From NCBI RefSeq assembly GCF_027943255.1, contig NC_072896.1, positions 372,001 through 436,000 of the forward strand: a stretch of DNA of 64,000 nucleotides, written 5' to 3'. This document shows positions 28,943 through 39,900 of the stretch, piece after piece. Made by a program: the position numbers and the translations under genes. Positions within the stretch are counted from its first letter, which is position 1; every line of letters begins with the position of its first letter. Under the pieces are notes generated by a model, which was not told where the DNA came from, did not search any database, and saw nothing but the letters and a program-made list of their open reading frames with translations. The DNA is from Anastrepha obliqua. Taxonomy: Eukaryota > Arthropoda > Insecta > Diptera > Tephritidae.

Positions 28943-29329
28943 TGTTAAATATCAGTAAGAAAATACATCTCTCCATGGCTTCTCAAGTATATTTGAATAG
29001 ACATATGCAACCTTTTTCTGCGCTGTTCATACCTGTAGAATTTACAAAACTGTTGCAAAGACGTAAGGAATGGTGAGTTTCGTAGTAACGCTTTAATAAT
29101 TTGCATATAAGTACATACATATAAATGATTCTATATTCAGAGTATAATGCGTAAACAAAATTATATATTATATATAATAAATAATTTCAAATCTCTGAAA
29201 TAAATACTTATAGAGCTGTTTTTGGTTACTAAGGTTAGGGACGTCCTAAAATATGTACGTACAAACTCGTACATATACTCGATTGAATAAATATTAAGAA
29301 AATAAAATGGGAACAAGTGGCCGCATGTG

Positions 29330-29420
29330 CTTTCATAATTAAGTAAAGCTGGGTATGCAGTTTTATGGCCCTTTCAATTTTAGTGTGTGACTCAAGTCGT
29401 TCAAAAATTGCATTGGTTGT
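29330..29420 (+). repeat. Unrecognised dispersed repeat, copy 3 (partial)
   Basis: Shares GGGTATGCAGTTTTATGGCC, TTTCAATTTTAGT and GTCGTTCAAAAATTGCATTG in order with the copies at 12950, 13803 and 55700. It lacks the upstream CTTTTTAATCAGA segment. Confidence 0.5.
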
Positions 29421-30220
29421 TGCCAATTTTTATGCTTTATATGAACTTTGATTTGCAGGCTTTTGTCATACAATGAATTGTACTTTTATACAAATTGAAA
29501 GAAGAAAATTAAATATAAAAAATGCCCGAAATATTGAAAAGATACTGAATTATGTGAGAAGTGTGTATGCATAGTGAGAAATGTAATATTTAACTTTAAT
29601 CTTTGTAGTGACTCAAACATATAGATTATTTTTTTTGCTCTCAACATACAAATTTCTAAATTCGACTCTTTTTCCGTACACATTTTATTAATTGGAGAAT
29701 CCGATATGTAAAGGACTATTTAAGGGGGATTCTTCAAGACTTGTATAATAGAAAGAAATTTGTATATGAAAATATGTAAGCGTAAGAACTTAAAAGAAAT
29801 AACAATAAACAGCTGGCATGGAGTATTGTAGCATTGCCTTCCTACCCTTCCTTCCAAGGATATACACAGGAGTATAAGTATAACAATTGTAAGTATTGGA
29901 CGTATTTTACTGCATGTGTTTTGTTATTAATTTTCTATTTAGAAACCTAAAAATGACTGTTATAAAAGCCAAGGCAGTCACACCTACTTCTGAAAAAAAG
30001 TATGCCTTAATATTTCAAAACTACTCTGTCACATTTAATATTAGAAAAAATAAGCCATGGAAACCCTATACTGCAACAAACTGTAAACTGTTAACTTAAA
30101 TCTTAACTTGAAAATAAATTTAAAAAAAACTCAATGTAGACTTTTTATTCCAAAAGAAGTTCAGTTCATATTATTATAATACTTATCTACTTGTGGGAAC
30201 AAACAAGAATGGGTTACTTC

Positions 30221-30403
30221 GAGTTTATCCTCCGATTTGTGATGTGATTCCGTACAGCGGATAGTTTTTTACGAGATGATTTTTTCATAACAGAAATACA
30301 ATCAGAGGTTTCCCAATGTGTCTATAAGAAAACTCTGTTTTTTATCATTTGATATTTCATTGTCATTTAATGGTATGCAAAAACCATTCGGCTACGGCGG
30401 CCA
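30221..30403 (-). repeat. Degraded SINE copy
   Basis: Diverged body remnants in the SINE order (GGATAGTTTTTTACGAGATG, TTTTTTCATAACAGAAATAC, GTCTATAAGAAAA) end in the well-kept head CCATTCGGCTACGGCGGCC. The B box is lost. This is an old copy. Confidence 0.65.
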
Positions 30404-30469
30404 TTAATATACTCTTTATAATTACAAAATCAGGAATAAATGTCAGCAGTTATATGTATCAGCAGTCAA

Positions 30470-30690
30470 GAGGCCGATCTTCCCCCTAATTTCTTATTCA
30501 TGACTGAATACTGTCGGATAATTGAGGTACCCACCGAACAGAAGATGCTTTTTATGAGAACGTTCTCTGTTGCCTCGAAGTTTCTTCAAATAGCTGGGGG
30601 CAATTCTCACCAAAGGAATATATTTCAAACAGTGGAGAAATTAGAGAAAACGTTCATAATAATTATGCTTACAAGTGCACTCTTTAATAA
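30470..30690 (+). pseudogene. Possible hAT transposase C-terminal (dimerisation) fragment
   Basis: The frame opening at 30440 contains EYCRIIEVPTEQKM, then RTFSVASKFLQ, then an RN..Q.VEKLEKTFII pattern. This resembles the order LA..Y..IPATS..SER.FS.A......R..L....VE.L..L in the hAT C-terminal dimerisation domain, with a few residues inserted before RTFSVA. There is no zinc-finger or catalytic region nearby, so at most it is a fossil fragment. It could also be a chance frame. Confidence 0.35.
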
Positions 30691-31709
30691 TCAGTACTGT
30701 TTTATACATAAAAGCCAGCGACTTTTGCCTCAAAAATTATCATAATAATCGATACTAATATGATGATAACATACTTGCATATCATAAGGAAAAGTTAAGA
30801 GAAAATATGTAATAAGTCGTAACATATGTACGAGTATGTACATACATACATATGTATGTGTATGGCACGAGTGCATACCCTACGCTTTACATATGCCTAT
30901 CCTACTAGTATGAATATAGGTAGTAGATGTAAACAACACAAAACATCAGAGCTCTGTAAGTACGAAAAGTAAACAAAACATCACTGAGCAGAGCAGCAAG
31001 AGCACATTGAATGAGTACTAGCCGGCACCGTAGAGTAGTCGGAGGGAGAAAAGACAGAATGAGTATAGCTTAAGAATAGAGTGCGTAACGAGGAGGTGAG
31101 GATAACAGCCCGCTCCTAAAAATACAAAATAACGTTTGCTGTTGTTACAAACTCTTAGGTGTTGGATTAGGGCTTTCAAATCCACATTAGGATATCTTTT
31201 CGAAGTAACAATTAGTCGTCTCTAACGTTTGAACCGAACAATTTAACACGTCGCTAAAAGGTAAAAATATTGCATTTGTCAGACTCAAGATGGTACATAT
31301 GAATGAGAGTTTATTTTCAATATGAGTCAAAGGCCATAGCACCTAGTATTTTTGTATTTTAGTATAAAATTGTACTATTTTGTCTAAATTACTTTTACAA
31401 TTTTCTTTACTTTAATATATGAGTACTATAAGTTCATGCATGTGAGTTTGGAGCTACATAACAGAGATGCCAACACATATTTACGGAAAACCAAAATCAG
31501 AGATTCGATATATAATATGAATGTACATATACATGTACATACATGTTGGAATCAAAGCAAAATTCTCCAAAGTAACACTGGTTCACAAACAAAAAATTTA
31601 TCTCGAATAGACTTGCGATGTAAAAGAAAACATCAAACTAATAGCAGACAAGCCAAGGCGATTATCAGTTATAATTGACATAAACTTACGAAAAAAAATT
31701 ATATATAAG

Positions 31710-32028
31710 TAATACATGCGTGGGCGGCCGCCCTAGCCGAATGGGTCGGTGCGTAACTACCCTTTCGAATTTCCGCGAAACACCAAAATGAAGTGAGAAG
31801 TCTTTTCTTATAGTGGTCGCCTTTCGGCAGGCAATGGAAAACCTCCGAGTTTTCTGCTATGAAAAAGCTCCTCATAAAAATATATGCCGTTCGGAGTCGG
31901 CTTAAAACTGTAGGTCCATCCATTTGTGGAACAACAACAAGACGTACGCAACACATGGGAGGAGGAGCTCGGCCTAACACCTAAAAAGGGGCTAGCGTCA
32001 ATTATATATATGTATATATAATACATGC
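31710..32028 (+). repeat. tRNA-derived SINE, full-length copy with clean 10-bp TSD
   Basis: Begins GGGCGGCCGCCCTAGCCGAA, runs through the conserved body and ends CACCTAAAAAGGGGCTAGCG with a TA-rich tail. The direct repeat TAATACATGC at 31710-31719 and 32019-32028 is a perfect target duplication. Part of the B-box region is deleted (TTTCCGCGAAACACC), so this copy should not be transcribed from its own promoter. Confidence 0.88.
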
Positions 32029-35000
32029 ATTTTACATATGTAGGCTAAAATATCAGGAGATAATAAAATGACCAATATGTATCTCATTCGCAGACCGAAG
32101 GAAAATAGTTGCATTTGAAACGGAACGCTCCCACAGTTCACTCATCAATGCACATGGGGGAATAATACAAACAGGATTGATTTTTTGATCCATTGGAAAC
32201 CTCCCATGTTTGAAAGTTAGCCCCAGTCCACCACCAATCACTCATGTGATTTCATTCCTAGCGCTACGTCAAGCCTTGTCTATTATGATAAGTCAGCTAT
32301 CAATTTATCACTTCAAATCCAATAATTGGAGTGACTTTCATGGCCTTTTATGGTCTTCCTAAGCCGCATTTGAGGTAAATATATACAATTTTTCAAGCTA
32401 CTAAACCAAAATATTCGCTACTTTACATATTTTTTTGTGTTATTTGCAAAAAATTGTAAAAGTCCAAAAAACATAGTTTATATCATTGAAAAAAATTAGT
32501 ATGCAAGCTTACCAAAAGCTCAAAATTTTAAATTAAATTAATTTCCACAAACCAATTTCGAATTGAACACCACTACAAACACATATTTTTACTAGTGCAA
32601 CTACGACTCATTCATAAATTCTATTACCAAAGAGTTGTGTATGCAATCAAAGTGTATACCAACTGCAAATTCATAAAAAAAACTCGCACATTGACTACGG
32701 GAGAAGCATCAATTAGTGGGCAGAGCAACGTTGCCCAAATAAAAGTAAATATGTTTTGTTACGCTGATGATTACAAAAATAGTTTTAGGGTGCGGCAACG
32801 TTCAAATTACAAAGAAATAAAAACCAACTGTAAAACTAGTAGCTCTTGCTGTTCGTGCGAATGCTCGGCTTGTTTCTGCTACTGGCATGGCTGCTGCAAC
32901 GCCTATAACTATGCATGTACTATTTGTATACGTAAAAGGCTCAGGAAAATACAGGTTTATGTATACTAATATGAGGTTTTATGAAACTGTTTGGAGCATT
33001 GTGCGGCAACGCGACGTCAAACGCCGCTGCAATGTGTATTGAAATGTAATTTTCCACATAGCCAAAAGCGGGTTTCAGGAGTTTCTAATTTATGAAACTT
33101 TTATTTCATTACTGGTGACTGAATCTGGAACTCTGCCGTTTTACAAAATTAAGTCCAAAGAAAAATAAAAAATATAAAAGATGATCATCAGATGAATGCA
33201 GCTGCGTGCAGCATCACTTCAATGAGTATATGTGTACGTAAAGGTAATGGTGTTTTCCCTGAAGTTACGAATTATGGGTGTAAATGGGAAGCACCATTAC
33301 ACCACCCAGTTTACAACGAGCTCGCCGACGACTCTATTCGTAAAACATGTGTATACATTGAAGCGCATACAGTGCAATGAGGCAGTGCAACGGACGGGAA
33401 GCTACATAACAACATTAACATCCCCCTGCAAATCATAAGCACAAGGAACACTCTTGCGGGAAGGCAGAAATAGACGCAGCAGCTCACGAAACCAATTCAC
33501 GAATTCACAAATGCAAAAAACAGAGTAAAATCCATCTCTATACATTCTCAGATACATACATACATATGTATGCACCAATGCATATATATCACAGTTTGGG
33601 TGTGTGCATTTTGCAATCAGGAAAATTCAAATTTTTGCGGAAAATCAATTGCTCTTCCGACCGCCGATTTTCAACCGAGAGAAAACGCCCTGATAATGCA
33701 TTATATTCATTTATTTTAACAAATAATAGTCAACTATTTTTAAAAATTAAATTCACTTAACGACAAGCTTTGCTCAATCGGTATTTGGAATCAATTACTC
33801 TTTTCGTTGTGAAAAATTTAACAAATTTGTAATCCAAACACATTTATTTTAATGTATTTTTCACTTTTTTATGAAATGCCTCCACATTCGGCGCTAGTTT
33901 TTCTTAGTTTTTGGTTGAAAACTATTTAAGCACATCAATTTTTCGCCTTAAGACAATTATTCACTTTAAGCTATAGGTATAGTTTAAATTTTTCACATGC
34001 ACATATACACATATATTTGTTTGATAGAACCAAAATCGCGTACACAGAAAAACTCAACTTGCTGTTGGAGAGTGCAAGAACTAAATGATTAAAGGCGAAC
34101 GTTTACCGCTGGCAGGATAAAATTGCATGTACCGAACATAGATCCAACATCGACACAAAGACGCGGGCGGTGAGGAAGAAACTCAACGAAGCAGCAGGAC
34201 ACATAAACACGAGTCGGCGGGTAAAGTACAGGGAAATAAAAAAACAAGCTGTATCACCAAAGCACTGCAACTCTGAGATGCAGACAGTGGAATGAAGAGA
34301 CAAAAATAAATATAAAAATATTAAGAAAATAGTGGACTTGAATGAAATATTACATAAACAGAGAATTCTAAGATTTCATGGCTCTTACCTGCCTTAGAGT
34401 TGTAAAACCGAAAGTAGAATTGGTACATCTTGCTTCTCGATGCTTACATCACGGAGTACCTAATAAGATTTTTGCAAAAGAGAGACGCCATGAATATTTG
34501 TCCTATAAAAGCAGTTTTTTTATGCCCTTAGATGCAGCCATCTACTCGTGCAGGGTACACCTTAAAGTTCCCTTTCAAGAACAGCGGTACTCCAGCCAGC
34601 TTTAATGCCCACTTCAATTCAACCTCTCTTCAAATATATGATTCTAGTTATCATCTCTGCGGAGTAGTTTATACCCTTTAAATTTGCTCATTGATGCAGA
34701 GACATATGGAAATATATTACAATTAGCTACAATTATTGAAACATATAACGGCAAAATTTGCGACAAATCATATGCATTTGGCATTCATCTATGTAAAGTT
34801 AGTTAAAATACATTTCACATGTAGGACGAAAAAAGCTGGGTTATTATGCATCTGTAATTTTTTTAATCACCCAATCAACAGACAGTCGAAAGTAATGTTT
34901 ATTAATACCTTTGGAAGTCGGGCATGTAGTTGCAGGCTTTTTCCAATTTTAAAATGATAATACCCACGGTTTGCAAAGCAGAGTGAAAAACAAAAGCAGT

Positions 35001-35904
35001 GCAACTTGCAGATATGTATGTACATATGTATGTCCATGCAACCCTTAAATTGTTCTACATTCACAACTACCACAAATGATGTATGTTGATAACAACATTG
35101 GGACTAGACCACCAATTCCAGCACGGATTCAACACATACACACATACACACAACGTGCACAATAAAGAAATGCAATTGTCGCTCCTTGCTTACTGGTGCA
35201 GGCGCAGGAGCAATTTTGTTGTGGTAGGTTCATAGCCGCACAAGGCAGAGAATATTTTGTGCAATAACAAATGTTTTGTAGGTGCATCTATACACACGAA
35301 AGCGTTTCGCGAGAGCTAGTGGTGGTGCGCACAATTTGTACATATTTACATATTTATATACATTTATGGGTGTTAAGGATGTATGGCGGATTTTGTGAGA
35401 GCGCAAATTGACACCAACATTAAAAACTAAAATCAACAATGCTGTTGTTGCCGCCACTATGTAGTTTGGCGATTCGGAGGTTCGCTTTGTATTCATGTAC
35501 GTACACTTGTACGTACGTATGTATATATATTTGTAAGTAAGTACATTTTATGTGAAATCTAACGCATGTTTTACTTAGTCGGTCGGTCGGTCGATGGAAT
35601 AGACGAAGGTCTGGTTACTGACGATGCTGGTTGGTTGGTGCGAGTACTAATACTAGCGTTTTGCTTCGTTTTTATTCGTTGGTTGATTCGTGGGTTGTTT
35701 ATTCATTTGGTCCTGACTCAACTTGACATCATTTGTGTCAAAAGACCATTGAACTCTGTCGTTGGTGTTGTAGTCGTCGCCCACATTTCCCTAAACACCG
35801 ACAGCAGCAGCTACAGAAACAAGCGGCACAGGCAACAACAAGTGACTACATATGTACATAAATCTATAAAGTATGAACACATAATATATATGTATCGTGT
35901 ACAT
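32029..35904. other. Intergenic DNA, nothing recognised
   Basis: Several frames of 60-125 codons occur on the plus strand (for example 32595-32969 and 35566-35949), but none has family features. Palindromic CATATGTATG-type runs recur near 33553-33573, 35010-35035 and 35500-35525. Confidence 0.4.
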
Positions 35905-36110
35905 ATACAGGGTGGTTCATGTAGTGTTTTTTATCATGGGATATTTTGACAGTGGCAGCTCTTCCCCGCTGGAAATCGTGGCAGCAAGCCAGTATCGTAT
36001 CGCCCCGGAACGAAAATAATCGATTTATGCTTGAACAACGTTGGGGCGTATTGAAAACCTATTTTAAAAGCCAATGTTGTGTAACCCAATAAATGCGTTC
36101 ATTGAAAAGT
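35905..36110 (+). pseudogene. Mariner-family N-terminal fragment with one terminal repeat
   Basis: A terminus-like ACAGGGTGGTTCATGTAGTG at about 35907 is followed by a plus-strand frame reading LPRWKSWQQASIV and then FMLEQRWGVLKTYFKS. The latter matches the start of the N-terminal helix-turn-helix of one mariner-type transposase subgroup. The frame then breaks and no catalytic domain follows. Near 36530-36545 the inverted motif GTGGTTCACTTTGG may be the other end, which would make an element of about 640 bp. Confidence 0.55.
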
Positions 36111-36932
36111 AGTCAATCATATTTTCTGACCAAACCCATTTTCATCTCGGCAGTTTTGTCAACAAGGAAAATTGCTACATCTTGAGATCGCTTGCACGTG
36201 TTCGTCGAGAAGCCATTGCATCTTCAGAGAATCACAGTTTCGTTCGTTTTGGTTTTTGGTTTGATTTTTCAATTTTCCATTGTAGTTTTTCCAAACAATC
36301 AATTTTTTTCTTGGCTTAAAATATGCTTTCAAGCTTTTAAAATACGACGCCAAAAGTTTAGTTTCTGACATCTTTTACGGAAATACTTAAGAGATTCTAC
36401 CCTAACGGCTTTTTTGGGTCTATAAGACTTTTCAAAATTTTAAATCTGCTTTTCTCGAATATCATTTTTTAAAACGACTCGTACAGCAAAATTAGAAAAA
36501 ATTAGAAAATTTAACCACAACTTTGAAATAACGTTCCAAAGTGAACCACGAAGGGGATTTTCGATTAGGTAATTTAATTCACTTGTTACAGTGTTGCCAT
36601 TTTACAAACTTTTCTAACAAACTTTTACATGTAGTTAAATATGTACGTATATGGTCAATAAATATCCCAAATACTATTACATTTTACCTTTCCTACTACC
36701 CGCAAAAATTGTCAAAGAAAAAACTTTATTAGACTGCTACAGTAGTGTTACCCCTTAAATAAATTATTTTTTATAAATTTAGCCTTTCTAAGCAGGAATC
36801 CAATAAAATTATAAAAATATCATAAATTTGTTCGATATTTTGCTAACCTTAAAATTATTCTGAAAGTTTTCTCCCAAATGATATAAAAATATTGTTGATA
36901 TTATTTTCATTTATGCACTTAGTTTAACTCAC
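36111..36932. other. AT-rich spacer with a solo MITE-like end
   Basis: At 36737-36758, TACAGTAGTGTTACCCC is followed by TTAA. This matches the right end of the TTAA-flanked MITE at 62351-63069 with one difference. No matching left end was found, so it is a solo or broken copy. Confidence 0.45.
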
Positions 36933-36974
36933 CTCACCACGGGCTCCATCCATAGCTGTTTTCCATTTCTCTTG
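36933..36974 (-). CDS. Exon-like 42-bp open block with consensus splice borders (unassigned)
   Basis: On the minus strand TTGTCAG precedes CAAGAGAAATGG and GTGAG precedes GTGAGT, enclosing exactly 14 codons that read QEKWKTAMDGARGE. The sequence looks coding but is too short to assign. A second protein-like block lies upstream on the same strand at about 38338-38400 (VDDRIIIEKFEDGM, then LVGSASSRQKYLEPEG). They may belong to one unrecognised minus-strand gene or to a decayed element. No further exons could be linked. Confidence 0.3.
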
Positions 36975-39900
36975 CTGACAAGACATGAAATGCACTAAAA
37001 TTACGCATTGAGCGATGTTACTTATTTCGATTCTACGCGTTCTCTACAGCGCTTGGTCCCAGTATTATATAAGACTTGAAAAACGATGCTCGAGATGCAA
37101 GCAAATTTAATCCTTCCAAATATACTGATTAATGTGAAGAGGTTGCAAGCGGATATGCTGAAGGTACTGCTACATACCCGGAAATGATAAGCACAACTTT
37201 AAGCTCTACGTCACTGGGAAATGTACCGTTGGGATTAATATTGTCGTTTGATAATTCTACCAATCCATGCAATAATGCGATTAAATATTTTATAGATTTG
37301 TTGGAAATTTGCTCAACACAGGATATAGTTTTGCAAAGGAGTGGGGATATCCTGCATCGACAAAATCACATGAATTTACGTACAAATGCAATTGTCCAGT
37401 TGAACATGTGACCATGTTGGTCGCACAGTGTATGTATTAAAAACCAAGGAAAAAACAAACGGTGCTGGATGGAGTCGTATTTCAGGTAATTGCAAATTTA
37501 ACGGATGTACGAAGGGATTCTTGAAATTTATCTTGTAATTATATCAAGGGTATTGATGCAACGGTGCTGCGTTTGTTTAAAGTTCAAGTGATGATTGCAA
37601 CATAAAAGGTTTTTACAATGAATTTCACTGTTGATCGACTGTTGCTGCATCCGTAAAATGCACAGTTGGCAAACGCTGTTGACTCTGAATTTGCCAAAAA
37701 TCAGTCACTGCTGGCAGCGATGAAATACACGCCCTATCGGTTGTAAGGTATAGTTTAGTTGTTCAAAGATAGCTCATTTTGCATTCATATTTCTCGAAAC
37801 CACAACAATTATCTGTAAAAGAAAAAAATATTCATACACATTTGAAAATTTTAGAAAAACTTGAAATTATTTTACTTACATATCTACTTACTGCCTTTCA
37901 GTTCATAGCTACGCCACTCCCTTTGCTTGCAGACACTATACTTTAACTTTTATTGAATTTTAGAAATGTCAGCAAATTATTTAGGACTTTTCGCGCCTAA
38001 GTTATATAATAATTCAACAGAATTTGATTAATTGTGTGGGTGATTTTATGACCGTATAACGTATTTTTCACCATGTGCTGCCAACTTACACTGTATATTT
38101 CGTGACAGCGAATCGCGTTGCCAACCACATCTTTCTTGTGTTCGAAACAGGGCACTTCAGAATAAAACTTTATGAACTTATAAATATTTACTCACTACTC
38201 CCGAGCCACACGTGCAAGGGAAGGTCTAAAATGTTCGATACATTTGCAATTCTTTACCATGAACTCATGTTTTCAAACTGCTGTGGTATATAAAGTAAGT
38301 AAATTTCACACCTTCAGGTTCCAAATATTTTTGACGTGAACTTGCACTTCCCACAAGCATTTGCATGCCATCTTCGAATTTTTCTATGATAATGCGATCA
38401 TCTACTTGCACGAGTGAATTCAGTGTTTAATGTTGGGCATTGTTTTCACGTAAGTAAAGGATTATTATTGCAAAATTCAGGTACGAAGAGTTAGGGGCTT
38501 TTATGATTGTATCCTTTGCATCATTTAGGATATGACTATATTACAACAAATAGAGAAAACAGATTCAACAGACTTTTGTGAGAAAATATTTAAACCAGTT
38601 AATTGAAAAAATTGCTGTTTTTAAATAACTTTTCAATTTTTTATTGAAATTTATAAGAGTTGAAGTTTGCTTCCTTGCTTCCCTTCGTGTTTTGTTTACT
38701 CTATTCAATATTTCAATATTTTGTATTTATTAGTTGCCATTTTTTGATTTATCAACTACAGCTGCATTGAACGAATGCTCATATTGATGTTGTTGCATGC
38801 TAATTTAATGTTTGTTTTCATTATTCCAACATATCCAATTTTTCTTACAATTCAAAGATTTTACAAACTTAAATAATAATAGGTAATAGTATTTATTTAA
38901 TAATAATAGTAATAATATACAATACAATAATAATTATTTTCAATATTTTGTATATAATAGTATGTATAACTGCATGAGTAGTTTGTTGATTTTTTTCCGC
39001 TGTTTGCATGGTTGGTTGATTTTATATTTGTACAAAATATACGATTTACTTACGAACAATTTTGATACTAATCATTCATATAATTATTTAATTATTGCAA
39101 TATGTACTTTATAATGCATTTTATAATTATCATTAAATGTTAGTTTTGACAATTGCAATTTCGGTTTCTAATTATATTTAATAAGTTAATTCAGTTAAAA
39201 CAAAACTTTACAAATGCAACGTGATAATAAAAAATATTTCATTTAATTAGTATACAACTATCCTAAGAAGCTTTTCAGCCACAATTTTGACGCATTAATA
39301 TGCATATGTTTTTTAACTTTCAACTTATAAACTAATGTACTACTCAAAGAAAATTATATCTTCACATTCAGCACTGAAAAAATATTATTTAATAATTGAA
39401 TATTTTTTGTATGTTACATCTCATTGGATATTTGTTTGTTTATCAAAAAATATAGTTTGTTATTCATCACTAACGCTATGTTAAGTATATAAGTATATTT
39501 ATATTAATTTGCTTATGATACAGTGAAGTAATTGTTCCAATGGATCGCTTCGCTTTCATTTTTTGACTTGTTTGGTATGATGTTTGCAAAATTTCAACGG
39601 GGTGACTTAATAAATACTCATTTTGTTGATGCTTTACATATGTACTTGCAAATGCCGCTGTTTGGTTCTTAATTTACTAATTTCGATTTTACTCTATATC
39701 TATTCCCTTAAGACTTGCCATTTAAATGTATGTATGTATGCACTTTAGAATATTCTTAAATATCTTTATATATAAAACTACTTTTGCTTACATTAACTTG
39801 TTGTTCTTTCTGTTGCTTGTTAAAGATTGGTTTAGAATGATTTGCTTAATGCTTTAAATACGACTAAGGGGTTTCCTGTTCATGTTCATATTGTTATACG

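Noticed and set aside
32595..32969. 124-codon plus-strand frame rich in Cys and Ser near its end
   Set aside because: No start context, splice context or family resemblance; composition looks like chance.
35566..35949. 127-codon plus-strand frame with hydrophobic start
   Set aside because: It overlaps simple sequence and runs into the mariner terminus; nothing supports it.
37150..37411. Plus-strand frame with NVPLGLILSFDNSTNPC
   Set aside because: It looks protein-like, but no family was recognised and no neighbouring exons or element ends were found.
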